Below are positions 16,915 through 25,660 of a stretch of DNA of 64,000 bases, piece by piece. The translations under genes were made by a program, and so were the position numbers. Under the pieces are notes generated by a model. The model was not told the DNA's origin. It made no database searches and saw only the letters and a list, made by a program, of their open reading frames with translations. The stretch spans positions 62,001-126,000 of the forward strand of contig NZ_FRDA01000009.1 in assembly GCF_900143095.1 (NCBI RefSeq). The letters are read 5' to 3'. Source of the DNA: Pseudomonas asturiensis. Its GTDB lineage: Bacteria > Pseudomonadota > Gammaproteobacteria > Pseudomonadales > Pseudomonadaceae. Positions within the stretch are counted from its first letter, which is position 1, and every line of letters starts with the position of its first letter.

Positions 16915-19900
16915 TTAGCGAACCTTTACCTCGGAGAAAACAGTGGGCAGTTTAGATAGTATATCAGCGAAAAGCCCTTGATTTACTTTAAGTATCTTAA
17001 AATCAAAAGTATTGTTTGCGCTCATAACTTTTTCCAAATTTTCTGCAATATGCTTCGATACTTCTCTGTCCGAGTATCCTTGGCCATACAGCCACATATG
17101 AAATTCGTCTGATAAACCGAACTTCAGCTGATTTTGAAGCGATCTGGCATTGGTTAAAATTACGTCGCTTATAGATTTTCCTTCGACTATATCGGCTAAT
17201 CCACCAACTAAGAGCATCCCATCATAGGAGAGGGCAGAGCAAAAATCCACAATATGCTCTTGAGTGATGTTGCGAATTTGTGTTTTGGCCTGCACCTTTA
17301 TGGCTCTTTTTCTTGCGTAGGTCAATATACTGTGGTAGCTATCGCCATTGCACCAACGCTTCGCAATTTCTACAGCATGGTTTTCTGGGCGTATATTGGA
17401 AATAACTTTGCTGATGGAAAATTTTGCTATTAGTGGCCAGTAAACATTGAGTAACTCTTGTGGTGATTCACTGAGCTCAAGATCCCATAAGTTTTCATCA
17501 ATCCAGTCCTCAATAAACCTAAGTTGGTCGAGGCCTAGTAAAGTTTTTCCGTAGTATGGAAATTTTTCAGGCGGCACGGATTGTAGGCGTGTATGAATTA
17601 TTGCGAAAATTGCTAGTAATCGCGCCTTCTCATCGTCCTCAGCAAGATAGTAGGCTAGAGTTTCTTTGGCGAGATCTAAGAATACTTCTAGTTTAAGTAG
17701 AGAGTCGTCATCCTTAAGCATTGATAGGAAATAACTTTCTATTGCATTGAGTGTTTGTTCTTTTGTATCCATTTCTTTCATGAGTTCCGTTACATCATTC
17801 TTACTCGCGAGTCCCCATTGCAACCATTCAGTCCGCCGAGCCGCAGGCCTTTTAACAAACTCTAGGAGGTCATCTTTGGCTTGTTCAAATATGAAAGGCT
17901 TTATAATGTCAATTAGGCTGCTTAGGCAAGCTTCCGAATTGTTGAAGTCTAACAATTTGAGAGTTTCCTTCCACTTAAACCTTCCTTTCCAATTGTGGCG
18001 ACCATCGTAGACTTTGGGATCGGTGAAAATTATACCCCCCTCTGTGTGATATCCTGATCGTCCAGCGCGCCCGATCAAATTTTGAAACTCTCTCGTGGAG
18101 ATCCGCCGTCCTGCCTGCATCACGCTTGATACAAGCAAATACTTAATTGGAAGATTTACACCTTGTGCTAGGGTTGAGGTACATATTACGAGATGGGCAG
18201 CTTTTCTATCCATTGCCCATTCGATAGCTATTCTCAAACCATTTGGCACGGCTGAGCTGTGCGGCAGAACTCCTAGAGGGATCGCTTCCGAAAAAATGTG
18301 TTTGTCTGAAAAGTGAAGCTTTGACAGAAATGCGATTTTCGCCAGTTCCTTCTCATCGGATATTTCGCTGGGTTTTGGAGTCGGCAGACCACGGTCGTAA
18401 ACTTTGACCACTGTTTTGCATAGAGTGACAACAGACCTTTTGTCCCCACAAAAAATAGCTACAGGGCCTTGATGGCAGAGTTTTAAGCCGAGATAACATG
18501 AAATTGTTTGGGTCTTCTCTCTGATTGGAAATATAAAATCATTTTTCTCGAGTCCGCGACGACCAAGATTTACCTGTTGAATAATTTTAGGGACATAGAG
18601 TCCGCTGTCGTATTTGTTATCTCGTCCGAGATAGCTCAGTTGACCCATGTCTGTAATCCAGCTGAGGAACGCCACGCTCTTTATGGATGGGAGCCAGTTG
18701 CTACCTTGAATGTTTACGCTGGACTCGCCGTTAAGCCACTCACCAATAGTTTCCGCGTTAGACATTACAGCAGAAATCAGCACTTTCTGAGTATTGGATG
18801 GAATAGTCTCTTTTAGGGAGGCGATAAGAAGTTCGTAAGTTACCCCGCGTTTCCCGCTGTCAAACTGGTGTCCTTCATCGAATATAAGAAGATCGATTTT
18901 TTCAGCAAGCGATGGCTCATGGCGTAGTAAATAGACTAGCTTCTCAGGTGTGGAGACGATTATGGTATGGTCGTACTTTCCTTTATAAGCTTCGCCCAAG
19001 AGGAATTTTAGAAATTCCTGCTCGTCATCATCAACATTGGTAATATCTCTAAGCTCATTGACGTTAACCGAGTCATATTCAAAAGTATGCATGAATCCCT
19101 GAGTGATTTCACGGCACAACGCTCGAAATGGGGCTACTATAATTGCGAGTTTTGCTCGCCCTGAAAGGAAGGCGCTCCGAATAATCAATTCCGCTGATTT
19201 AGTCTTTCCAGCGCTAGTGGGCATCTGCATTACTGCTGAAGCACCTCTCAACACTCCTAGTTTCCCAATGAGACGCTGCCCAGGCCAAAACTCTTTAATA
19301 AAACGATCATTAGCAAGTGTTTGTTTCCAATGATCTACCGAAAGGCCGGAGTATTTCGGGAGGCATACAAGCGAAGAGTTATCAATCTTCCTCTTTATCA
19401 ATGCCGCGATGGTGTCTACGAGCAACAATTCGCGATCTGTTCCACCGGAGTAGACCAACCTACGAATGTTTGAAAGCTCATCTTCTACATCGAAAAGGTC
19501 AGCATCCAAGTTTGTAAAAGCTCGATAGGCTAAGGCGGTACTCCGTATCTGATGATTATATGCACCAGTCGGGGACAGGCTAAAGTTTCTGCTAAGGTCC
19601 GACTTTAACAACCAAGTCAGAAGCCGCTCTAACTTGCTATTGGTTAAGTCGTTAGGAGTGTCTGATATCGAGCGAGCCAATACTAATGAGCTGCCTGGCA
19701 TGTCCGCCAGATAATAAGAGGCGGAGCTTAAAATTCTTAGATATTCGTCTGTTTCAGGAGTCAGTCTGGCTGTACTCATCGACTCAAAATACTGCCCCGC
19801 TAGTACCAACTGCTCTTTGAGTATTAGCCTGTATTCGTGTCGCTTATCGTCCTTTCTGGACTCAAGGGCGGCTAACTCACCAAGGATACCTACGGTAAAT

Positions 19901-20025
19901 ACAAGTAGCCGCTTAGGGTCTTGGGGGAGTTCAATATGGTGCTTTTCATCGATCCCGAACTCGTACTGCTTTGCTTTGGCGCGAGTAACGTCAAGAATGA
20001 CGCGTGCTTTAACTTCAAGCTTCAT
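16915..20025 (-). CDS. hamB: Hachiman defence helicase HamB
   Basis: 1036 residues, AT-rich. It is a Ski2-like superfamily 2 helicase: a large N-terminal domain (1-240), Walker A MPTSAGKTKSAE (about 269-280), Walker B DLLIFDEGHQFDSG (about 378-391), motif III LISAVMSNAETI and motif VI QNLIGRAGRSGYH. In the Hachiman system HamB patrols DNA and holds the HamA nuclease inactive until phage DNA structures trigger it. The start overlaps the end of hamA by 11 bases, so the two are translated together. Assignment rests on the hamA partner, size and motifs. Confidence 0.85.
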   Translation of the reverse strand: MKLEVKARVILDVTRAKAKQYEFGIDEKHHIELPQDPKRLLVFTVGILGELAALESRKDDKRHEYRLILKEQLVLAGQYFESMSTARLTPETDEYLRILSSASYYLADMPGSSLVLARSISDTPNDLTNSKLERLLTWLLKSDLSRNFSLSPTGAYNHQIRSTALAYRAFTNLDADLFDVEDELSNIRRLVYSGGTDRELLLVDTIAALIKRKIDNSSLVCLPKYSGLSVDHWKQTLANDRFIKEFWPGQRLIGKLGVLRGASAVMQMPTSAGKTKSAELIIRSAFLSGRAKLAIIVAPFRALCREITQGFMHTFEYDSVNVNELRDITNVDDDEQEFLKFLLGEAYKGKYDHTIIVSTPEKLVYLLRHEPSLAEKIDLLIFDEGHQFDSGKRGVTYELLIASLKETIPSNTQKVLISAVMSNAETIGEWLNGESSVNIQGSNWLPSIKSVAFLSWITDMGQLSYLGRDNKYDSGLYVPKIIQQVNLGRRGLEKNDFIFPIREKTQTISCYLGLKLCHQGPVAIFCGDKRSVVTLCKTVVKVYDRGLPTPKPSEISDEKELAKIAFLSKLHFSDKHIFSEAIPLGVLPHSSAVPNGLRIAIEWAMDRKAAHLVICTSTLAQGVNLPIKYLLVSSVMQAGRRISTREFQNLIGRAGRSGYHTEGGIIFTDPKVYDGRHNWKGRFKWKETLKLLDFNNSEACLSSLIDIIKPFIFEQAKDDLLEFVKRPAARRTEWLQWGLASKNDVTELMKEMDTKEQTLNAIESYFLSMLKDDDSLLKLEVFLDLAKETLAYYLAEDDEKARLLAIFAIIHTRLQSVPPEKFPYYGKTLLGLDQLRFIEDWIDENLWDLELSESPQELLNVYWPLIAKFSISKVISNIRPENHAVEIAKRWCNGDSYHSILTYARKRAIKVQAKTQIRNITQEHIVDFCSALSYDGMLLVGGLADIVEGKSISDVILTNARSLQNQLKFGLSDEFHMWLYGQGYSDREVSKHIAENLEKVMSANNTFDFKILKVNQGLFADILSKLPTVFSEVKVR

Positions 20026-20827
20026 CTGCTGCTCTCCGGTAAAGCTCGTGAATAAGTGTCATCAATTGGCTTCCGCTTATTATCAGCAATTCCAATTTTT
20101 CTGAATTGGGGTGGTTGTTAGTAGTCGACGTAGCCACTACGGTTTCGTGCATTGATGACTCTGTATAGACTGCTGCGGCTCCGTACCTACGCTTGCAGGG
20201 ATGATCGGGCTCTCTTTGGAAACGATCGACCATTTGCAATCCGTCGAAATCTTTTCTGTCGAATAATTTTTGTCGCATCGCGTTCAAAGATTCTGCTAAG
20301 CGCATTTCATCTTTGACTGAATGATCAATTGCATCCTGAAGGACATTAAGCTTAGTGTTTTCACTTGCCTTGGCTTTAACTTCGAAAATCAGCAACTCAT
20401 CATTGTCACTAATAACATCTGGTGTTTTTTTGAAAGCAATAATATCAGAGCCCTTGGTTGATTCATTGGCTATACCTTTGCGATCATATCGCGTCCGGGG
20501 AACCTGATAGCTTTGGATATATTGGAGGTAATCGGCTACCAATATCTCGGCGAAATCACCTGCTCGTGTGCTCGGGCCGGGAGCAATTGACTGATGTGGG
20601 AATTTTTCAGTCAATAAGTATTCGGAGTTTGTTTTTAACGGGTTTTTAAGAAGCTGGAGTTCTTCATCTTGGCAGTAATGGTTTCTGAAGTGCTTCGCCC
20701 ATGCTGACATGATTTCGCTATCCAAAGCATCATGTTCAAGCTTATAAACTGGGATAGGCCGCCCACAAGCTGATCTATAAGTATTGATTTGCTTGAGCCA
20801 AGTAAGATGGGCTACCACTAATGTCAT
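20015..20827 (-). CDS. hamA: Hachiman defence nuclease HamA (DUF1837)
   Basis: 270 residues. A PD-(D/E)xK nuclease core is visible: GDFAEILVADYL (Glu about 94), KGSDIIAF (Asp about 128) and LLIFEVKAK (Glu about 149, Lys 151). These are the features of the HamA/DUF1837 effector, which degrades DNA when released by HamB. AGGA lies six bases before the ATG. It is the first gene of a two-gene operon with hamB, in the order known for Hachiman. All catalytic residues appear intact, so the system may be active. Confidence 0.85.
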   Translation of the reverse strand: MTLVVAHLTWLKQINTYRSACGRPIPVYKLEHDALDSEIMSAWAKHFRNHYCQDEELQLLKNPLKTNSEYLLTEKFPHQSIAPGPSTRAGDFAEILVADYLQYIQSYQVPRTRYDRKGIANESTKGSDIIAFKKTPDVISDNDELLIFEVKAKASENTKLNVLQDAIDHSVKDEMRLAESLNAMRQKLFDRKDFDGLQMVDRFQREPDHPCKRRYGAAAVYTESSMHETVVATSTTNNHPNSEKLELLIISGSQLMTLIHELYRRAADEA

Positions 20828-21135
20828 TTCACATCCTATGTGTATTTAGACAAATTTGGCTAATCAGAGGGCAAGCATTTAAGCCTTTGATGAGGCCATC
20901 TCGTCCGAGCGATGATGCCTTACGAGGTCCTTTTTAGCTAGGCGCTCAGAGGCACCCGCTTGCTGCCGGCCGACAGGCAGTTTTTGGCCGATTTCTGCCT
21001 CCCGCGATGGTCAGTAATCGGCCAGAAGCAGTCAGTCAAACATCTCTGAGAATGCATTCCCTCTGCATTTATGCTTAAGCCAATAAAATATGGCTCTTCA
21101 TAGTGTCAATCCATCAGGCCAAAATTGATGGTGGT

Positions 21136-21220
21136 CATTACTGGCCAGACGATCCACTGGTGGCCGAGGCGACGGCGCGGGTCAAGCCGAGGGGAACCTG
21201 AAGGTTCAGTAAGAGGGGGC
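21136..21220 (+). repeat. Right direct repeat (hrpB 3' end; attR-like)
   Basis: Encodes HYWPDDPLVAEATARVKPRG, Thr and stop, the same as the HrpB C-terminus except one residue. Differences from the left copy are mostly synonymous. The sequence just upstream of 21136 does not match hrpB, so only the tail was duplicated. Confidence 0.85.
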
Positions 21221-21303
21221 GGCCTGAAAACGCACCGATAGCCGCAAGCCGTGGTGCATGCGCCGAGCCTGAGAACGACGGGGAAGTACGAGAAGGATTA
21301 ACG

Positions 21304-21334
21304 AAAAAGGGAATGCCTCGTCAGGCATCCCCTT
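21304..21334 (-). terminator. Rho-independent terminator after the CsbD-like gene
   Basis: On the minus strand the stem AAGGGGATGCCT / AGGCATTCCCTT (one mismatch) with loop GACG is followed by TTT. It lies just after the stop of the minus-strand CsbD-like gene. Confidence 0.75.
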
Positions 21335-21343
21335 CTTGCTGGA

Positions 21344-21598
21344 TCAGCGACGCAGGATACGGCTGATGAACAGCGCCGCGACTGCACCGATTGCGAGGGC
21401 GGCGACAGGTTTCTCTCTCACGAACGTAGACACGTTGTCCAGCGCTTCGCCGTAGGTTTTGGTCAGTTGACCGGAAGCCTGACGTCCAGCGCCTTCAGCT
21501 TCCAGCTTCGAATCACCCAACAGTCTCCCGACCGCGCCTTGCGCTTTGCCGACGAGCTTTTCTGCAACACCTTCTACCTGTTCACTCTTCATGATCAT
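21344..21598 (-). CDS. CsbD-like stress protein with C-terminal membrane anchor
   Basis: 84 residues from the ATG at 21598 (GAAGG seven bases upstream); a second ATG at 21592 is possible. The N-terminal half (VEGVAEKLVGKAQGAVGRLLGD) is a CsbD-type repeat, small hydrophilic helical proteins linked to general stress. The C-terminal part VREKPVAALAIGAVAALFISR is a hydrophobic helix ending in Arg, as in DUF883/ElaB-type inner-membrane proteins. So it combines features of both families. Role is inferred only. Confidence 0.75.
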   Translation of the reverse strand: MIMKSEQVEGVAEKLVGKAQGAVGRLLGDSKLEAEGAGRQASGQLTKTYGEALDNVSTFVREKPVAALAIGAVAALFISRILRR

Positions 21599-21873
21599 CA
21601 AACCTTCGCGTGTAAGTGGGGCGCTCAGCATCAACCTGAGCGGGTGGCCAGAAGCTATCTGCATAATGTTAGGTGGGCGAGGCTGATGATTAGTTCAACG
21701 GTTTTGAGGGCCGGTAAAGCCCACCCGTAGTTATGGGTTTGGCAGTGCTCTGGACGAGCGTTTTCAGAGGGGCCGAATGCCGTCAGGCAGTGGCGTCGAG
21801 CGATCGCAATGCCAGAGTCTTCGAACAACCTCGAACTGGTATCATCCACAGCATCCAGACCGAGCACAGCACC

Positions 21874-22035
21874 ATGAATCGTCGCAAAAAGATAAACCAG
21901 CTGTTGAAAGCCAACGCCAAGAAGGCCAGTGCCAAACTGGCCCCGCGCAAGAAGTCTACCTACGTCAGCAAGGCTGATCGCGCGAAGCTTGAGGCGCAGG
22001 CTGCTCAGGACGCCGTCGTTCCTTCCGAGGGCTGA
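21874..22035 (+). CDS. Small basic protein, DUF2986 family
   Basis: 53 residues, very rich in Lys and Ala: MNRRKKINQLLKANAKKA followed by PRKKSTYVSKADRAKLE. This fits the DUF2986 family of small proteins in gammaproteobacteria. Charge suggests nucleic-acid or ribosome contact, but no function is known. The longer open frame upstream from 21733 has no good start signal. Confidence 0.75.
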   Translation: MNRRKKINQLLKANAKKASAKLAPRKKSTYVSKADRAKLEAQAAQDAVVPSEG

Positions 22036-22102
22036 TTATTCGGCGTCTTCGATGCCGGAAAATCGCTACACTTTGCGCCTCTCAAGCATCCAGGGATTCG
22101 TG

Positions 22103-22573
22103 ATGCCTCTTTCTTCGTGGCCGCCTCGGCGACTCTTAGTCAACTGGTTATACGCCGCCGCACTGACGCACGTGCTGGGCAGTGTTGTGTTCACCTGGGC
22201 AGGTTTTGCCGGGCTGCTCGACGGCTATCTGCTCACGCTTGAGCAGGCATTCTGGACTGAGGCGGCACCCGCTGCGGCCCGGGCGCAGCAGACCTGGTGG
22301 GCAGCCTTGTTTGGCGCGACGTTGCAGACCTATTCGCTGTACATGCTGGCGCTGGTGCATTTGGGCAATCGCTTGAAAAGCCCGCTGCCGTGGGGCTGGC
22401 TGATGGCCGGGCTGTTGCTTTGGGCGCCTCAGGACATCGTGATTTCATTAAGCGCCGATGTCTGGTCGCATGTGTGGCTGGATGCGGCTGCGTTGCTGGC
22501 CCTTCTACCGCCGCTGTTCTGGCTGTACCGCCATGATCGTGCCCATGCTGTAAAGGAGCTTTGCGATGGCTGA
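22103..22573 (+). CDS. Inner-membrane protein of unknown function
   Basis: 156 residues with about four hydrophobic segments (around 15-40, 65-85, 95-115 and 125-145). I chose the ATG at 22103, which follows AGGGATTCGTG; an in-frame ATG at 22052 would add 17 residues not hydrophobic in character. It overlaps the next gene by eight bases, so the two are likely translated together, and it could anchor that protein to the membrane. No recognised domain. Confidence 0.65.
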   Translation: MPLSSWPPRRLLVNWLYAAALTHVLGSVVFTWAGFAGLLDGYLLTLEQAFWTEAAPAAARAQQTWWAALFGATLQTYSLYMLALVHLGNRLKSPLPWGWLMAGLLLWAPQDIVISLSADVWSHVWLDAAALLALLPPLFWLYRHDRAHAVKELCDG

Positions 22574-25004
22574 GCGTACGCTGCTGTATCTGCTGGCAGG
22601 CAATGGCAGCAGTGCCGAGTGGTGGGACGATGCGGTGCCGCATTTTCAGCGCTATGAGGTCGTTCCTCTTGAGCTGCCCGGCTTTGGCAGTAATCCTCAG
22701 CCGCCCTGCGAAGACCTTGCTGCATACGCCGACGCCTTGCTGGGCATGACGATCAGGGGCAGCGCCATTGTGGCTGTCGGCGTCAATGCGCTGCTGGTTC
22801 TGCATGCGTTGCAGCGTCAGCCGGGGCACTTTTGCAGAAGTGTGTTGCTGTCGCCGGTCGGTGCCTTTCTCTGGCAGCGGCGTCTGCCTGCGCTGATGTC
22901 GCCCATGCCGATTCGCAAGACCATCCATTGGCTGCTGTCGAACCGGCCCGCGCTGTTTGCTCACAAATTTTCCAGACACACCTGGCCGGATGCGCACTAT
23001 CAGCGCATGGGTGCAGGGTATGCGCGGTGCCGGGCGTTTGTGCCGTACTGGGATGTGCTGCGGGCGGACACGGCGCTGGCGCTGCTGGAGTGGGTCGAAG
23101 ACCCGGTCGAGTTGGTCTGGGGTGATCAGGATAAGTTGCTGGGCATCGAACAGGCAGCCGCCTGGTCAGCCATTCTGGCTCGCGCCGACCTCACCATCAG
23201 CCTGAAGCCGGGTTGGGGTCACTATCCCTGGATCGATTCGCCCGCCGAGTTCGCGTATTGGCTGGAGTCGGGTGAGCGCGGGTTCATTGCTCACACCAAG
23301 GGTGGTCGTCTGCGTCTGGCGGCGAGCGCCGGACAGCCGGTGCCTGCGGCGTTATCGGTCGTTCAAAACGACGGTACGGATGTTTCTGCATTTCTTGCCG
23401 CTCAGCCAGAGTCGAGCTGGGCGGTGCGTTCATCGAGTTTCGGCGAGGATCAGGCCGATGCGGCGAATGCCGGTCTGAGTACCACCTTTCTGCGTGAACC
23501 TGCGCACAACGTGGCGGCCCGCGTTGCGCAGTTGCACCGTGAAGGCGTTGAAGAGGTTGTGGTTCAGCGTTTCATCACGCCGGTGCTGTCCGGCATCGCG
23601 TTTGTGCGTCATCTGTCGGTCGAGCTGGAATGGGTCGAAGGCCATCTCGAATCGCTGGCCGACGGGCAGGCGACGCCGCAACGTGCCATCCTTTCCCGGC
23701 TTGGTGCGTCCTGGAGCGACCATGCATTTGCCACCGCACAAGGGCTGACGCAGCACATGCTCTGGGATTTTCTGCAGGGCGTGCTCAAGGTTTTTCACTA
23801 TGTGCCCGGCGATGTTGAATGGGCGTGGGACGGCAGGCAGTTATGGCTTTTGCAATATCGACCGATCAGTGACTACGGCTGGCGTCGTCACCTGACCGCT
23901 GCCAATATCGCCGAGATCCTGCCGCCTCAGCCCAGCCGGTTCGTGGAATATGCGCAGCGGCGGGCGGCGGGCAGTATCCCGGCGATCATGGGCCGCTGGG
24001 ATTCACGGATCTTTCAGGACAACGAACCTTTTACTGCACTGTTTGGTGCTGCGTCCTACATCAACAATGACCTGTTCCTGGCCCGGTTGGCAGATTGGGG
24101 CGTCGCATCCAGCAGCTACGCGGGCGAAGTGGGCGGTGCCACGCCGCATCTGCCTTGGCGGCCGCTGCGTCTGTTGCGTTCACTGCCCTTGTTCCTGCGC
24201 ATGCAACGCATTGCGCGCGGGCATGTGCTGACCCTGGAAGGACGCTTGATTCGCTTTGATCAGGAACTCGATTCGCTGATCAGGCAAGGTGCGAGCGGCC
24301 AGCAACTCGCTGACTGGTTCACGCGGTTTTACGTCTTCGTCGTGCAGGGCAATCTGTGCATCGCCACGTCGCTGGCCAGCAGCGGCGGCGACCTGCTGGG
24401 ACGTCCGCCCACTGCTTACGAAGACCTGGAACATTGCCCGCATCGACTGCCGTGGGAGACCGATCCTGGCACGCCGCGCCCGGCACCGACCGATCTGCCG
24501 TTGCAGGCGTTTGCGGTCTGGCCGAGGGCAATTCGTCTGGCACATGCGGCCGGTCTGCCGGGCATGCGCGGTTATTATCTGCAGGTGCGCGAGTGGTATC
24601 GCGACAACCTGATGCGCGTGTTCTTTCGCTTGCATCACGCCATGCCACAGGCCGAGCGCGCGCACTGGTTCGCGCCGCATCCTGACATCCGCGCCCGTAC
24701 CGGCAGTTTCTGGCAGGACGGCCGCGAGGGCACTGAACAGGCGGCGGGTTTCATGATTTATCCGGGGCAGGTGCAAGGCATTCTGGGTGACGACATTCTG
24801 CTTGAGGACACGCTGGACCCAGGCCGCCACGCGCATTACCAGCGTGCGCGTGCGGTGATTGCGCGAATGGGCGGGCGTCTGTCCCATGGCTCCACATTAT
24901 TGCGTGAGCTGCGCAAGCCTTCGGCCGTGTTGCCACAGGTCGATCCGGCGTGGCTGGGTCGCGAGGTGCGGTATGCCGATGGTCAGTTGACGCTGGTCGA
25001 GTAA
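22566..25004 (+). CDS. Fusion of alpha/beta-hydrolase-like, ATP-grasp (PPDK/PEP-synthase type) and PEP-utiliser His domains
   Basis: 812 residues. Residues 1-245 look like an alpha/beta hydrolase: GNGSSAEWW oxyanion region, WGDQDK (Asp about 188) and GWGHYPW (His 219). The expected nucleophile elbow reads VGVNA, with Asn where Ser normally sits, so hydrolysis is doubtful. Residues about 284-435 match the ATP-binding fold of PEP synthase/PPDK (WAVRSSSFGED through WLLQYRPIS). The C-terminus has GGRLSHGSTLLRE (His 774), the phospho-histidine motif of PEP-utilising enzymes. The last two modules are the arrangement of rifampin phosphotransferase, with a middle substrate domain of about 330 residues. 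The substrate here is unknown. Confidence 0.75.
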   Translation: MAERTLLYLLAGNGSSAEWWDDAVPHFQRYEVVPLELPGFGSNPQPPCEDLAAYADALLGMTIRGSAIVAVGVNALLVLHALQRQPGHFCRSVLLSPVGAFLWQRRLPALMSPMPIRKTIHWLLSNRPALFAHKFSRHTWPDAHYQRMGAGYARCRAFVPYWDVLRADTALALLEWVEDPVELVWGDQDKLLGIEQAAAWSAILARADLTISLKPGWGHYPWIDSPAEFAYWLESGERGFIAHTKGGRLRLAASAGQPVPAALSVVQNDGTDVSAFLAAQPESSWAVRSSSFGEDQADAANAGLSTTFLREPAHNVAARVAQLHREGVEEVVVQRFITPVLSGIAFVRHLSVELEWVEGHLESLADGQATPQRAILSRLGASWSDHAFATAQGLTQHMLWDFLQGVLKVFHYVPGDVEWAWDGRQLWLLQYRPISDYGWRRHLTAANIAEILPPQPSRFVEYAQRRAAGSIPAIMGRWDSRIFQDNEPFTALFGAASYINNDLFLARLADWGVASSSYAGEVGGATPHLPWRPLRLLRSLPLFLRMQRIARGHVLTLEGRLIRFDQELDSLIRQGASGQQLADWFTRFYVFVVQGNLCIATSLASSGGDLLGRPPTAYEDLEHCPHRLPWETDPGTPRPAPTDLPLQAFAVWPRAIRLAHAAGLPGMRGYYLQVREWYRDNLMRVFFRLHHAMPQAERAHWFAPHPDIRARTGSFWQDGREGTEQAAGFMIYPGQVQGILGDDILLEDTLDPGRHAHYQRARAVIARMGGRLSHGSTLLRELRKPSAVLPQVDPAWLGREVRYADGQLTLVE

Positions 25005-25027
25005 GCTCTCGATGATTCACTCGGCAT

Positions 25028-25065
25028 GAAAAAGCCCGCACATTCGCTGAATGTGCGGGCTTTTT
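25028..25065. terminator. Bidirectional Rho-independent terminator
   Basis: Stem AAAAGCCCGCACATTC / GAATGTGCGGGCTTTT around GCT with T-runs on both strands. It lies between the convergent fusion gene and the DUF2628 gene and can serve both. Confidence 0.85.
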
Positions 25066-25081
25066 CAGTCAAGGCAGGCGA

Positions 25082-25513
25082 TCAGATGAAGCGCAGACCC
25101 TTGAACGGGTTCCAGCCTTGCTCACCTTTGATTTCCTTCAAATAGTACGAATAGTTGGTGGTGAGCGAGTACATCATCGAGCCCGCGACATTCAGGCCCG
25201 TTCCGACCGCTCTGGGCATTTCCATTCCGAGAATGGCGAACACCAGGCTCAGCACGAGGTTGATGGCCAGAAAGATGCCCAGCATGGCCAGGTTCTTCTT
25301 CCACAGCCCGAGTACGAAAAGGTAAATAGGGCCGAAGAAAAACGCGATCCAGTTCATCTGGATCCGTAGCTTCTTGCCAAGTCCGGGCAATGCCTTCAGG
25401 GCTGCCACGAAGCCTGGTTCTTTTGGCGAGCCGTGAGCGTTGAAGAAATCGAAGCGCTCCTGCCACTTGGCGCTGTATTTACTGTTGGTTTGCAGTTGAT
25501 CTGTGGTGCTCAT
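25082..25513 (-). CDS. DUF2628 membrane protein
   Basis: 143 residues. A soluble N-terminal part (KWQERFDFFNAHGSP) precedes hydrophobic segments at about 55-72 and 75-95 (WIAFFFGPIYLFVLGLWKK), the usual pattern of DUF2628. A Tyr-rich juxtamembrane stretch (NYSYYLKEI) and WNPFKG at the end are typical. Likely inner membrane; function unknown. It converges on the terminator at 25028. Confidence 0.85.
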   Translation of the reverse strand: MSTTDQLQTNSKYSAKWQERFDFFNAHGSPKEPGFVAALKALPGLGKKLRIQMNWIAFFFGPIYLFVLGLWKKNLAMLGIFLAINLVLSLVFAILGMEMPRAVGTGLNVAGSMMYSLTTNYSYYLKEIKGEQGWNPFKGLRFI

Positions 25514-25660
25514 ACGTGAGGTCCCTTGTTCCTTGAAGGTATCTGCCCGAAGCCCGGCATAGTATTGCCAAGCGCACCTATGCGCTCAACGCGTGTGTGG
25601 CTTGATCATCGATTCGTGACGGCCGTCGCAGAAATGCCGCTCAGCATGCGCGTTACGCGC

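Larger units (their letters stand above)
11411..21220. mobile_element. Genomic island inserted at the 3' end of hrpB
   Basis: Bounded by 85-bp imperfect direct repeats (11411-11495 and 21136-21220; 79 of 85 bases equal by my alignment). The interior is visibly AT-richer than its surroundings from about 15.3 to 20.9 kb. It holds two decayed genes, an IS element, a Hachiman defence pair and an unknown gene. Sequence after the right repeat returns to ordinary chromosome-like genes. No integrase, tRNA or phage gene is visible, so the original mobilising function is lost or acted in trans. Confidence 0.75.
20828..21343. other. Intergenic region with the island's right boundary
   Basis: About 516 bases: the hamA upstream region, low-complexity intergenic sequence sharing GTCAGTAATCGGCCA (21010-21024) with 15138-15152, and the right copy of the hrpB-tail repeat. 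After it comes about 80 bases of chromosome-like sequence and a terminator. No ORF with a plausible start was found. Confidence 0.7.
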
